Below the pieces are notes generated by a model. That model did not search any database. It saw only the letters and a program-made list of their open reading frames with translations, and was not told the origin of the DNA. Made by a program: the position numbers and the translations under genes. Source: Verrucomicrobiia bacterium (GTDB lineage Bacteria > Verrucomicrobiota > Verrucomicrobiia > Verrucomicrobiales > Akkermansiaceae). Taken from it: a DNA stretch of 64,000 nt. The stretch covers positions 62,001 through 126,000 of the forward strand of contig JAUIGV010000003.1 of NCBI GenBank assembly GCA_030432565.1. Reading direction: 5' to 3'. Below are positions 54,586-63,493 of this stretch, one piece after another (the first letter of the stretch is position 1; each line of letters begins with the position of its first letter).

Positions 54586-55869
54586 TCATTTCGCGACCGG
54601 CTCGCCTTTTGGCAAATTTTTGAAATCAATGGTCGGTTTCGTTTCGGGGTTGGATGGCTTTTCGAACCATTGATCGAACTCGACCCGGTCATCAAAGAAG
54701 CCGCCGTTCTTCATGAAGAAGACCCCGTCTTTGGTGCCGCCCGCGTAATCGAGGCGGTGGCCGCCGCGTGCGGTGGCGTCGGCCGTGAAGCGGGCGCGGG
54801 TGATCTCGTGCCAGTTCCCACTGGTGTCACAAACCCATTGGTTGCCGTAGAGTCCGAGGCGCTTTTCTGCACCAAAATTCACCGAGAAGTTTTCCAGGAA
54901 AGAGTGAAACCCGGTGAGGTGAACCTTGGTGCGGGGACGGCGGAAGCTGGCAATGAGCTGCCATTCACCGGCTTCCTTGTCGCCAAACCAAGAGGTGTAA
55001 ACGGTGGTGTCGTCTTCGCTGGGTTGGACGCGGGTTAAAAAGCGGTAGGTCTTCCCGGCTTGCCAAGGGTATTTCAAAAAGCTTTGTCCACCGGACCCCT
55101 CGCCACCGAATTTTTGAGCGCGAACATTCCTGCCTTTGGCCAGCGTCGTGACGCGATCTTTTTCAGGGATGGCGTTTGGGTTGTTGGTTTTAAAGGGACT
55201 CCATACTGAAAACAGAACCCAGCGCTCCGTCGGGCTTTTGACCTGAAACCCGAAGTAGCCCTGACCGAAACCATTGGCCATGAAGTAGGAACCAATCGGG
55301 TCTTCCCCCTTCGGAACCGTGATTTCACTGTAAGCCCATTCGATGTTTTTCCCCTTCGGCACCTGATAACCGAGATGGACCGAAGGTCCGCGTCGTCCCC
55401 AGTAGAACATATTGCCTTTGTTGGATTTGACGAAGTGCAACTTAAGGTCGTCATTCCCGGATTGTAGAATCAGGTCGCTGATTTCGCCAAAGTTGGCACC
55501 TCCCTTCTTGAGGCCGGAGAGGTCCAACTTCAGATAGCCTGCTTTTGCGACTTTGATTTTACCTACCGGATATTCCTTGGCGTCAGCTCCCTCGGCCTCG
55601 ATCTCGAAGCTTTGACTAGCGCTTGCGAGCTTCCAGCGGACTGGTGTTGGCGAAGCGCCACGAAGAGCGACGTCAAAGGTGGCCGGCTGGTCGATATGGA
55701 CGTAAATGGAGTGGACTTCCTCCGGATTGGACCAAACGAGTTTCCCTTCGCGATTCATGCCGCTGCCGGGCGCCGGTGCGGTGCGGTAGGTGTTGCCCGC
55801 AAGCGGGATGGTCCATTCTCCGGCCAGGCCGGAAGTCGCAGTGAGAAGGAGAAAAAGAAATAGCTTCAT
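54586..55869 (-). CDS. secreted DUF5077/DUF3472 protein
   Basis: 427 residues with a signal peptide (KLFLFLLLTATSGLAG). An N-terminal DUF5077-like part carries IPLAGNTYRTAPAPGS and FDVALRGA. The DUF3472 part has HLGYQVPKGKNIEWAYSEITVPKGED, SYFMANGFGQGYFGFQVKS, the FSVWSPF segment, and TYRFLTRVQPSEDDTTVYTSWF. It is an envelope or secreted protein found next to carbohydrate-active genes in this phylum; function unknown. It is convergent with the phosphoesterase gene, 28 bp apart. Confidence 0.85.
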   Translation of the reverse strand: MKLFLFLLLTATSGLAGEWTIPLAGNTYRTAPAPGSGMNREGKLVWSNPEEVHSIYVHIDQPATFDVALRGASPTPVRWKLASASQSFEIEAEGADAKEYPVGKIKVAKAGYLKLDLSGLKKGGANFGEISDLILQSGNDDLKLHFVKSNKGNMFYWGRRGPSVHLGYQVPKGKNIEWAYSEITVPKGEDPIGSYFMANGFGQGYFGFQVKSPTERWVLFSVWSPFKTNNPNAIPEKDRVTTLAKGRNVRAQKFGGEGSGGQSFLKYPWQAGKTYRFLTRVQPSEDDTTVYTSWFGDKEAGEWQLIASFRRPRTKVHLTGFHSFLENFSVNFGAEKRLGLYGNQWVCDTSGNWHEITRARFTADATARGGHRLDYAGGTKDGVFFMKNGGFFDDRVEFDQWFEKPSNPETKPTIDFKNLPKGEPVAK

Positions 55870-55965
55870 CGGCGGGAGCGGGAACGTAACGCCGGTCGAC
55901 TTTCTTGCAATGGCCCTTTGTCAAAGAGGATGGAAGCCGGTGCCCGGTGGTTGGAACTTCGATAG

Positions 55966-56012
55966 GAGTGCATGTAGAAAAGGAGCTGATGTGCTCGCAC
56001 ATCAGCTCCTTT
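55966..56012 (-). terminator. rho-independent terminator after the secreted-twin operon
   Basis: A perfect 15-bp stem (55979-55993 and 55998-56012, arms AAAGGAGCTGATGTG / CACATCAGCTCCTTT) with loop CTCG is followed on the minus strand by TTTTCT. It lies 48 bp past the stop at 56061. Confidence 0.9.
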
Positions 56013-56060
56013 ACGCGGAATCTAAAAATAGGGTTTTCCGGTGCCCCTTCCGGGTTGAAA

Positions 56061-57188
56061 CTATTGTTTTTCGACCCGGAAGAATAATTTTGTTGCACCC
56101 TCCAGTCCGAACTCGGTGAGGTCGAAAGTTGCGGAGGTGGAATCACCTGCTTCGCCAACAATTCCATCATCGAGATCGAAGTCCCAATTTTCCAAATCGG
56201 TGGAGTATTTGACGGCATATGTGGTTCCCTCGGTCGAGTTCCAGGTCAGGGCAACCGAAGTGTCACCGGGAGTGTAGTTGATGCTGGTGATTGCGAGCGG
56301 AGAAGAGGATGGAATTGTCCCGCCAACCACGTCTCCGAAGGTATTGCCAACACGAATCTCGTCCACGTAGCCCACCTGGGTGTCGCTGAAGTTGAAGACG
56401 TCGAGCGACTGCTGGGTGGCGAGGTCAAAGTCGAAGGTGTCGCTGGCAAGAGCATCGGCTTCATCAGGTTCGGTGGTTAAATCGTCAATGATGAAGACGA
56501 AGATCTCATCCGGTGTCCCTTCCGGATTCCAGTTCACCTTCATGGCCAGAAGAAAGGTTTCGCTGGCAGCGGGTCCGTTGAAAGTGGGCTCGGTTTCAAA
56601 CTGTCGGGTGAAATTGACGGCATTGTTGTAGACTGCGGTCCCGATATTCCGGGCCTGGCCACCACTGGAGACGATGCCAAAGCCAACGCCGAAGCCCGGA
56701 ACTTCGAGGTCCTGATTGTCATTACCGATCATCTTCTCGGAATGGAGGCCAATGCCGAAGTCGGGTCCGCTGAAACCAAAGTCCTGGAAAAGGAAGGTCA
56801 TCCACATCGTGGAATTATCGGCGGTTAGTCCGGCAGTGGCTGCGGCGTCGATCGGAGAAAAGCAGGCAACCTGGCCGACCCGGTTCCTTCGCTCGTAGGC
56901 ATTCCCCAAGACCGGGAGTTCGTTGCCCCCGGCGTCGGTGAAAGTCACCCCCTCGTCGGCGACATCACCTTCATTGACGGGCGGAGCAGCGCTTGTTCCG
57001 ACGGCTCCATTGGAAATCTGGCTCCAGGCTCCGAGTCCGAAACCTCCGGCCTGGTTACCGTCCCCGAAGAATCCGTTTGCGTTGATTTCAGCCGTTGATT
57101 CGTATTCGAAAGGTTCGTAGATGAAGAGGTCAGCGAAGGCGGAGGTTGCGAGTCCTCCGAGGACGCTTGCGATGAGTGAATATTTCAT
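56061..57188 (-). CDS. secreted twin protein A, Ig/FnIII-like C-terminus
   Basis: 375 residues with a signal peptide (KYSLIASVLGGLATSAFA). The first 280 residues are homologous to the next gene (FIYEPFEYESTAEINANG; RRNRVGQVACFS; DNSTMWMTFLFQDFGFSGPDFGIGL; SDTQVGYVDEIRVGNTF). The C-terminus differs: a beta module (SVALTWNSTEGTTYAVKYS...KLFFRVEKQ) replaces a PEP-CTERM tail. The 20-bp gap to its upstream paralog suggests one operon. A concanavalin-like fold is likely; no catalytic motif is seen. Confidence 0.75.
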   Translation of the reverse strand: MKYSLIASVLGGLATSAFADLFIYEPFEYESTAEINANGFFGDGNQAGGFGLGAWSQISNGAVGTSAAPPVNEGDVADEGVTFTDAGGNELPVLGNAYERRNRVGQVACFSPIDAAATAGLTADNSTMWMTFLFQDFGFSGPDFGIGLHSEKMIGNDNQDLEVPGFGVGFGIVSSGGQARNIGTAVYNNAVNFTRQFETEPTFNGPAASETFLLAMKVNWNPEGTPDEIFVFIIDDLTTEPDEADALASDTFDFDLATQQSLDVFNFSDTQVGYVDEIRVGNTFGDVVGGTIPSSSPLAITSINYTPGDTSVALTWNSTEGTTYAVKYSTDLENWDFDLDDGIVGEAGDSTSATFDLTEFGLEGATKLFFRVEKQ

Positions 57189-57208
57189 AAGAGTTTGGGT
57201 TGGTTGAT

Positions 57209-58150
57209 TTACTTCCTGCGGCGGCGCAGTGCCAGAAGACCACCCAGAGCTCCAAGAAGGGCTGAGGCAGGCTCAGGGATGACTGCGCCTCCAACCGCGT
57301 CTTCGAAAGTGGTGGCAACACGGACCTCATCGACAAAGGCCACCTGGGTGTCGCTGATATTCAGAACATCCAGAGAATTCTGCTCGGCCTGTGACAGGTC
57401 AACGGATGCAGTGGCGAGCGGGGTGGTTGGTTCGGTGGTCAGGTCGGTGACGTTGTAAACGGAAATCACGTCGTCGGTGCCATCGGGATTCCACTCGACC
57501 TTCATGGCAAGGAGAAGAACGTCGCTCGCCCCCGGACCGTTGAATGTTGCGGTCCCCTCGATCACGCGCGTGAATTCAGTCCCGCCGTCATAGTAGAGCG
57601 CGCCGATACTACGGGCCGGTCCACCGCTGCTGTTGATTCCGAAGCCAACGCCGAAACCTGCGGTGGCGAGGCTTTGGTTGTCGTTGCCCACCATGTTTTC
57701 GGAGGTGAGTGCGATGCCAAAGTCGGGGCCACTGAAGCCAAGGTCCTGGAAGAGGAAGGTCATCCAGACGGTCGAGTTGTCAGCAGTAAATCCCCCCGCG
57801 ACAATTGGGGCGCTGGTGGCAATTTGGCCCACCCGGTTTCTCCGGACCCAGGCATTACCGGTGGTTGGCAATGCGTTGCCTCCACCATCCGTGAACGACA
57901 AGCCACCGTCCGAGACGTCTGCTTCGTTGACTGGTGGGATGTTCCCGGGGTTGTCGCGCTGGGTCCAGGTGCCGAGACCGAGTGCTCCGCTTTGATTTCC
58001 GTCACCCAGATATGCTCCGTTGTTGATTGCCTCGGTCTGGGCGTAATCAAATGGCTCGTAAATCAGGAGGGTGGCGGAAGCTGAGCCGTTGAGGGCAAAG
58101 GCGCTGGCAAGAGCGCAGACGATTGATTTGGTGCAATGAGGAGCGTTCAT
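57209..58150 (-). CDS. PEP-CTERM secreted twin protein B
   Basis: 313 residues with a signal peptide (TKSIVCALASAFALNGSASA). It shares the twin A core (LIYEPFDYAQTEAINNGAY; RRNRVGQIATSAP; DNSTVWMTFLFQDLGFSGPDFGIAL). It ends in a PEP-CTERM signal (IPEPASALLGALGGLLALRRRRK): PEP motif, hydrophobic segment, basic cluster. It should be sorted and anchored by an exosortase, unlike twin A. It heads the two-gene operon; the 264-bp region upstream is AT-rich. Confidence 0.82.
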   Translation of the reverse strand: MNAPHCTKSIVCALASAFALNGSASATLLIYEPFDYAQTEAINNGAYLGDGNQSGALGLGTWTQRDNPGNIPPVNEADVSDGGLSFTDGGGNALPTTGNAWVRRNRVGQIATSAPIVAGGFTADNSTVWMTFLFQDLGFSGPDFGIALTSENMVGNDNQSLATAGFGVGFGINSSGGPARSIGALYYDGGTEFTRVIEGTATFNGPGASDVLLLAMKVEWNPDGTDDVISVYNVTDLTTEPTTPLATASVDLSQAEQNSLDVLNISDTQVAFVDEVRVATTFEDAVGGAVIPEPASALLGALGGLLALRRRRK

Positions 58151-58414
58151 TCCGGTGTTTCTTTTAGTTTTTCAAAGATTATCTTGAGACGATACGAATG
58201 AAATTCGGGAAACTTTTTTTTCCAGAAAAAATATTTTCAGCGCTCTTACCCCATAATGGGCAGGTCCGCTGGCTTGTTTTTCAGGATTTTGGTTCCTTCT
58301 GACCGGTTGATCAGATTGTCGGATTCCAGACTATCAGTTCTGTCTTCAAGCAAAACCCATGCCATGGATTGAGCAACCCATTCATAGGTAACCTCTGTTT
58401 TTGGATACATCAGG
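58151..58414. other. 264-bp intergenic region upstream of the twin operon
   Basis: It holds the likely promoter for the 58150 gene. The minus strand has an A/T-rich tract (AAAATATTTTTTCTGG near 58224-58239) about 80 bp before the start, followed by a GATAAT-type -10 candidate at 58171-58176. No ORF, RNA gene or strong hairpin is seen. Confidence 0.4.
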
Positions 58415-60505
58415 TCACAGGTTGGAGATTGAAAATCCAGCCTCCACGACGAAGGGGGCCAGACTGTTTGTGGGCTCGCTGAGGGCGATGAAGGTGCGAT
58501 TAACCGGGGTGCCGGTTTGCTCGGTGGCGGCGAGGAGTTTGCAGTGGCCCCGTTGGAGGTCGAAATCGGGATCAGAGCAGGGTTGCCATCCATGATTGAG
58601 AAGGTGACGGTAAAGTTCGTGGCGGCCGAGGCCTTCCTCGCTGATTATGGTGAGACGCGAGGCGACGGAAGGAGTTCCGGCTGGCGGTCTCGGCCATTTC
58701 CCGCGGGTGGCCGGTCCGCCATTTTGTCTTCTTTTCCAGTTGCGAAGATGACTTTGAAGCCAACTTAGCAGCGTAAGAGCGGCCCGGGCGGGCGGGGTGT
58801 CGAAATCCGGGTGCAGTCCGCGCATGGGTTGACGGAGCATTTTGCCGACTGATTGGTAAGGATCCTCGCCGGTGGGGCCGGAGTAGATGAAGTCACCCGG
58901 TTCGATGCCCAGGGCGACTCCGCGATAGACACAGCCTTCCCAGCGGATGCCGCCTTCGGAAAAGCGATGAGGGTGTTTTTTAAAGAGCAGGGCTTCGGCG
59001 GATCCGTAGCCCATTTGCTGTTTGAGGTATTTCCAAGGGGTGGCGCGGCGGTGGTGCCAGACGAAAGAAGCGCCGGAAAAGCCCAATGAAAAGCCGGCTT
59101 CGCGAAGCCGCCAGCAGAAGTCGACGTCATCTCCGGCGGTTTGGAAGATGGGATCAAAACCGCCGATTTGTTCGAAGGCGGATTTTTTTACCGAGAGATG
59201 ACAGCCGGGAAGGTGCTCGGCGGTGAGGTCATCGATCATGACGTGGGTGGGGGCGCCGGGGGCGGCCGTGGTCAGGGCGAGCGCGAGAGACCCGGGCTTC
59301 GGAGCGAGATTGGGTCCGCCAATGGCGGCGTGGTTCGAACTGGAATAGGCCCGGGCGAGCCAGGTGAGCCATTGTTCGTCGGGCCGACAGTCGTCGTCGG
59401 TGAAGGCGAGGATCCGGCCGGTGGCCTTTGCGGCGCCGTGGTTGCGGGCGGCCGAGAGGCCGGAGGGTTCGAGGTGGAACGCGCGGACTTCTTTTTGCCG
59501 GTCCAGAAGTTCAGCGGTGCCATCGGTCGAGCCGTCGTTGACGACGATGATTTCGAAGTCGGGGTAGTCGATATTTTGGCAGGCATCGAGGCAGGCCTGA
59601 AGGCGATGGGCGCCGTTGCGGGTGCAGATGATGACCGAGAAGCGCGGTGGGTTGGATGGCAGCGGGGAGGGAAGATCGAGGGCGCGGAGGGCGGGGAGGA
59701 TCGGCTTTTCCGAGCCGTCCCTGCGGAGGAGGCCGAAGGACCAGTCGTCCATGACCTGGCCGTTGTTGAGCCAGTGGTCCGACCAAGCATAAAGGGTGGC
59801 GCCGGCGAGGCCGGCGGTCCGTGCGGACTTGAGAGCGGCGGGGAGGAGGGTGGCTTGCACTTCCTCGGTATTGCGCTTGGTATCGAGCCCGAATTCGGTG
59901 AGGTAGACGGGTCGGTCCCCGGCGAGGTGGTGAAGACGGGGGAGGTAGCTTTCGAGCGCTTCGCCGTCTTCGAGGTAGATGTTAAAGGCCGTGAAGTCGG
60001 CCGAGGGAGGTTCCAGGTATTCGGTGGTGGGGAAATTGGCGTAGCCGATGGGGATTCCGGGTGCGGTTTTTTGGCAGGTGCGAATGAGGCCGTCGAGTGC
60101 CCGGTTGACCTTCCAGGGGGTCATCCAGCGCGCCATATCGGAGGGGACTTCATTCCCGACGAGGACCGCGCCAAGACCCGGGTGGTCTTGATAAAGTTCA
60201 AGCCAGGCGACGAGATCGCGGCGGGCCTGATCGAGGAGATCCGGATTCTCGGTGATGAAGTCGCAGCCGTGACCCCAGGCGTGGGTGGCAATGACGATGA
60301 GGCCATTCCGGACGGCGTGGTCGAGAATGTTGCGATCCGGGAGGGCGTAAATTCGAATGGAGTCAAAACCGGCGTCGCGGATTTTCGGGAAGTCCTTTTT
60401 GGGGGAATGTCCGGATGAATCCGGGAAGGGGCCATAGGTGACGGTCCGCAGGAAGTGCGGTCTTCCATCGAGATGGAAGTGCTTTCCGTGAACCGTCAGT
60501 TGCAT
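58415..60505 (-). CDS. glycoside hydrolase-GT2 glycosyltransferase fusion
   Basis: 696 residues, no signal peptide. Residues 1-280 are a clan-A (GH2/GH5-like) TIM barrel: acid/base Glu119 in VGNEVPSD and nucleophile-type Glu204 in LTEFGLD, with THAWGHG and YALPDRN strands. Residues 288-520 are a GT2 transferase: FSVIICTRNGAHRLQA, VVNDGSTDGTAELL, DxD-like AFTDDDCRPD and the acceptor-side GGFDPIFQTAGDDVDFCWRLREAGF. A basic C-terminal tail follows. The fusion of a hydrolase-type barrel with a glycosyltransferase in one cytoplasmic chain is uncommon. Which reaction the barrel performs, and whether it remodels the transferase product, is unknown. Confidence 0.88.
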   Translation of the reverse strand: MQLTVHGKHFHLDGRPHFLRTVTYGPFPDSSGHSPKKDFPKIRDAGFDSIRIYALPDRNILDHAVRNGLIVIATHAWGHGCDFITENPDLLDQARRDLVAWLELYQDHPGLGAVLVGNEVPSDMARWMTPWKVNRALDGLIRTCQKTAPGIPIGYANFPTTEYLEPPSADFTAFNIYLEDGEALESYLPRLHHLAGDRPVYLTEFGLDTKRNTEEVQATLLPAALKSARTAGLAGATLYAWSDHWLNNGQVMDDWSFGLLRRDGSEKPILPALRALDLPSPLPSNPPRFSVIICTRNGAHRLQACLDACQNIDYPDFEIIVVNDGSTDGTAELLDRQKEVRAFHLEPSGLSAARNHGAAKATGRILAFTDDDCRPDEQWLTWLARAYSSSNHAAIGGPNLAPKPGSLALALTTAAPGAPTHVMIDDLTAEHLPGCHLSVKKSAFEQIGGFDPIFQTAGDDVDFCWRLREAGFSLGFSGASFVWHHRRATPWKYLKQQMGYGSAEALLFKKHPHRFSEGGIRWEGCVYRGVALGIEPGDFIYSGPTGEDPYQSVGKMLRQPMRGLHPDFDTPPARAALTLLSWLQSHLRNWKRRQNGGPATRGKWPRPPAGTPSVASRLTIISEEGLGRHELYRHLLNHGWQPCSDPDFDLQRGHCKLLAATEQTGTPVNRTFIALSEPTNSLAPFVVEAGFSISNL

Positions 60506-60674
60506 ACAGGGAGATTGAAGGAAGATTGACCTGTTCTCCAGTTTGGAGTTTTTGTTTATAGAGGGATTTTCCAGCTGAAACGTGTCCTCCCCTTGGGGTG
60601 AAGGCGCACTTTGTCAAAAAATTCGGGAAGAAACTCGCCTCCGCATCGCTCCAATGGACAATCCCGGCAACCCA

Positions 60675-62894
60675 ATGAAGCATCGATTTCTCATTTTCAT
60701 CCTAACCGTGTTCCTCGCGCCTCTTGCCTTGGCGCAAGATCCCTTCGGCGAATCGGCGTTTCTAAAGAAGGAAACCACCGCAACGATCAAGCCGGAGGCG
60801 AGTCAGATCCAGCCGGGGGATTTTTTCAAGGTGGCTTTCACCCTGGATCTCCAGCCTAAATACCATGCCTACTTTAAAAGTGCGGGATCCGTTGGTGATC
60901 CTCCGGCGGTCGAGTGGGAGCTTCCTGCCGGATTTACGGCGGGTGAATTGCAGTTTCCGCTTCCCAAGGCTTTCAAATCGACAGCGACAGGGGTCGAGGT
61001 TGTAAGTTACGGTTATGACGGGAAGGTGACCTTTGTGACCGAGATCGTGGTCGATGAGAGTCTCGAGCCGGGCAAGGAGTTTACCATCAAAGGTAACTTC
61101 AATTGGCAGGAGTGTGATGAGACCTGCATTCTTGGAGACAAGGATTTCTCTTTCTCGATCAAAACCGGCAATGAGACCGTGATGGTCGAAGCTGACGAGG
61201 AGTTCTTCCAGGAAGCCCGCAAGAACCTGCCGAGTGATAGTTCGGCGTGGGGGTTCCTTGCGACTGAGAAAAGTAACGTCATCACCCTGAAGGCCATTTT
61301 TCCGGAAGGTTTGACCTTTAGCGAGCCGGTCTATTTCTTCTCGACCGACAAGCAGATCGACTCCCAGGCGGACCAGGAAGTGGAGATCGGTGAGAGTGAG
61401 ATTACCGTCACTCTGAAGAGAAACGAAGGAAACGAAGAACTCTTCATTGAGGCTGGAAAGGTTCGCGATAAATTATCCGGGCTCCTGACTGTTCAGGCTG
61501 ATTACGGGCGCATTGGGTTGGAGGTCGATGCGCCCTTCATTCCTGATGCCGATGTCCAGATGGATGGTCCCGGTGAAAAAGTGATCAAGGCATCCAAGGA
61601 AGACCGTGAAGCAGGTCTGGCACTCTACGACGTCGATGCGCGGCCTGAGGTCGTTCTTCTGGGTGGGGCCAAGGAAAAGGAGGTCACTTTCATTTCATCG
61701 CTTGGGCTGGTGTTCCTTGGAGGTTTGATTCTCAACCTGATGCCCTGTGTTTTTCCGGTGCTGGGCCTCAAAATCATGGGCTTCGTTTCGCAGGCCGGTG
61801 AAGACGAGGATAAGATCAAGGTGCACGGCTTGGTGTTTGGTCTCGGACTGCTCATCACGATGTGGATCCTGGCTGCGTTCATTATCGCGCTTGAGTTGGA
61901 TTGGGGTCAGCAGCTGGCCAACCCGGTCTTTCTTGGGACCATGATTATCGTTTTCTTCCTGATGGGCCTCAACCTTTACGGAGTATTTGAAATTGGCACG
62001 AGCATGACCAGCGTGGGCGGCGAGCTTCAGGCGAAGAAAGGCTACTCCGGTTCCTTCTTTTCCGGAGCACTGACAACTCTCGTGGCGACCCCTTGTTCGG
62101 GGCCATTCCTCGGAGCGGTGATGGCCTTTGCGCTTTCTCAGGATGACAAGGCGATTCAGTTCTCGGTCTTCACCGTCTTTGGGTTGGGAATTGCCTCACC
62201 CTATATCCTGTTGTCCTTCTTCCCTGCCCTCATCAAGAAGTTGCCACGTCCGGGAGCGTGGATGGAAACCTTCAAGCAGGTCATGGCCTTCTTTGTTTTT
62301 GCGACCGCGGTCTTCTTTATGAAAGGCTACCTCAAGTTGGTGGGCGACGATCACTTCAACGTCTTCCTCTTTGCCCTGTGTTTGATTGGTCTCGGAGTTT
62401 ATATCTACGGTCGCTATGGCAACCAGGCTGTCGAAAAGACCAAGCGCTTTGTGACGGGTTTCGGGCTTGCCGGCGTGATGACGGTGGGTGGGATCGCTTG
62501 GGCTTACTCGACGGCGAAGCCGCCCGAGCCGGGGTTGGCCTGGAACGAGTGGTATCCCGGAATTGTGGAACAATCGCGATCCAAGAAACGAATAATATGG
62601 GTCGATTACACCGCCGATTGGTGAGCGACTTGCAAAGTGAACGAGAGCCGTGTGTTCTCGAATCAGAAAGTTCTCGATCGGTTGGAAGAGCTGGATGTGC
62701 TCCTTATTAAGGCGGACAACACCGACAAGCTACAGTCCATCAATGATGATCTTAAGCGCTATGGTCGTGCCAATCTGCCCGTAAATCTGGTGGTGCCGGC
62801 CGATCCCGATGCTCCAATCATTGTCATGCCGGAAGTCTTCGGGCCGGACGATGCCCTGCAAGCCCTTAAGGAAGCGGAAGCCCTCGGCAAATAA
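60675..62894 (+). CDS. DsbD-like thiol:disulfide interchange selenoprotein candidate (in-frame TGA at 62622-62624)
   Basis: Read through one TGA the gene gives 739 residues: signal peptide (KHRFLIFILTVFLAPLALA), N-terminal periplasmic domain with CDETC, an eight-helix-type membrane domain with the two transport Cys (C358 in NLMPCVFPVLG and C474 in ATPCSGPF), and a C-terminal thioredoxin domain. In that domain the usual DWCxxC reads W649-TGA-A-T-C653-K-V-N-E. The frame then stays open and protein-like (NLPVNLVVPADPDAPIIV) to TAA at 62892-62894. A SECIS-like hairpin starts 17 bases after the TGA. DsbD moves electrons across the membrane to periplasmic thiol enzymes. Nonsense mutation or sequencing error is the alternative. 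Confidence 0.82.
62642..62660 (+). promoter_or_regulatory. candidate bacterial SECIS hairpin
   Basis: Arms CGAGAGC (62642-62648) and GUUCUCG (62654-62660) pair over 7 bp with one G-U, closing a 5-base loop CGUGU. The loop begins 24 bases after the TGA and has G among its first two bases, both within the published rules for bacterial SECIS elements (spacing 16-37, G in the first two loop positions). The elements overlap coding sequence, as expected in bacteria. Confidence 0.6.
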
Positions 62895-62913
62895 ACTCAC
62901 GGAGAACCGAACC

Positions 62914-63393
62914 ATGAATTTTTTCCCAATCATGGTTGCGGGTCTGTTGGCTGTGGTCGCTGCGATGTGGGCAAACCTCGATTTTCTAAACGAAAAACTG
63001 CTTCGTGCAAAACCACCGCTTTGCGCCCCTCCCTACGAGGTGGCATGGCTTCCCTGGAAACCGGGGTTGGTGGAGTTTACCAGGGATGGAGAGAGAATAG
63101 TATGGCTGCAATTCGCTTCCGACTGGGATATGACGGGTCACGTTAATGAAAAGAGAGTTTTCTCTGATGACGATCTCCTCCAGACCTTGGCGAAGCACCG
63201 GGTCTCCTTAATCAAGGCAGACCATACGAATCTCGACGAAGAGATCACAAAGGAACTTAAAAAATATGGGAGGTTTTCGATTCCAACGAACCTCATCTTT
63301 CCGGCAGATCTGGACAAGGAAATGATCATCCTTCCCGAATTGCTTGCGCCGGAGCTTGTCATTGAGGCCTTAGATAAAGCCGCCGGGAGGTAG
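62914..63393 (+). CDS. membrane-anchored thioredoxin-like protein lacking both active-site Cys, paralog of the DsbD C-terminal module
   Basis: 159 residues from ATG 62914 (GGAG upstream). One membrane helix is followed by RIVWLQFASDWDMTGHVNEKRVFS, aligned with RIIWVDYTADW-U-ATCKVNESRVFS of the DsbD gene. The similarity also covers the AKPP linker before it and the SIPTNLIFPADLDKEMII segment after it. The active-site positions are Asp72 and Gly75, so no CxxC remains; only Cys37 is left. It looks like a duplication of the last membrane helix plus thioredoxin domain that lost redox chemistry but kept the fold. It could be a binding, chaperone or regulatory subunit. It lies 19 bp after DsbD. Confidence 0.85.
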   Translation: MNFFPIMVAGLLAVVAAMWANLDFLNEKLLRAKPPLCAPPYEVAWLPWKPGLVEFTRDGERIVWLQFASDWDMTGHVNEKRVFSDDDLLQTLAKHRVSLIKADHTNLDEEITKELKKYGRFSIPTNLIFPADLDKEMIILPELLAPELVIEALDKAAGR

Positions 63394-63396
63394 CGA

Positions 63397-63446
63397 AAAG
63401 CTCCAGCTTTTTGAGGTTGCGGGGAAATTCCGAAAGCTGGAGCTTT
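63397..63446. repeat. inverted pair of AAAGCTCCAGCTTT-type palindromes
   Basis: AAAGCTCCAGCTTT at 63397-63410 and its reverse complement AAAGCTGGAGCTTT at 63433-63446 are separated by 22 bases. Each arm is itself nearly palindromic (GAAAGCT-GG-AGCTTTC, extending to CCGAAAGCT...AGCTTTCGG in the second). This is the look of a dispersed REP-like element, or of a terminator after the gene ending at 63393. Confidence 0.55.
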
Positions 63447-63493
63447 CGGCTACCTTGTCAGAGGCGGGATAAGTCCTATACTCCAAACATCGC

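Noticed and set aside
59141-60418. A 425-residue open frame on the plus strand opposite the glycosidase-GT2 fusion
   Set aside because: It is glycine- and valine-rich with no recognisable motif, lies entirely antisense to a well-supported gene, and has the codon pattern of a shadow frame.
62622-62624. Plain nonsense mutation that splits DsbD into two genes
   Set aside because: The frame stays intact for 90 codons with normal coding character, a SECIS-like hairpin is in place, and the TGA falls exactly on a catalytic Cys position. It remains the main alternative and needs the checks listed.
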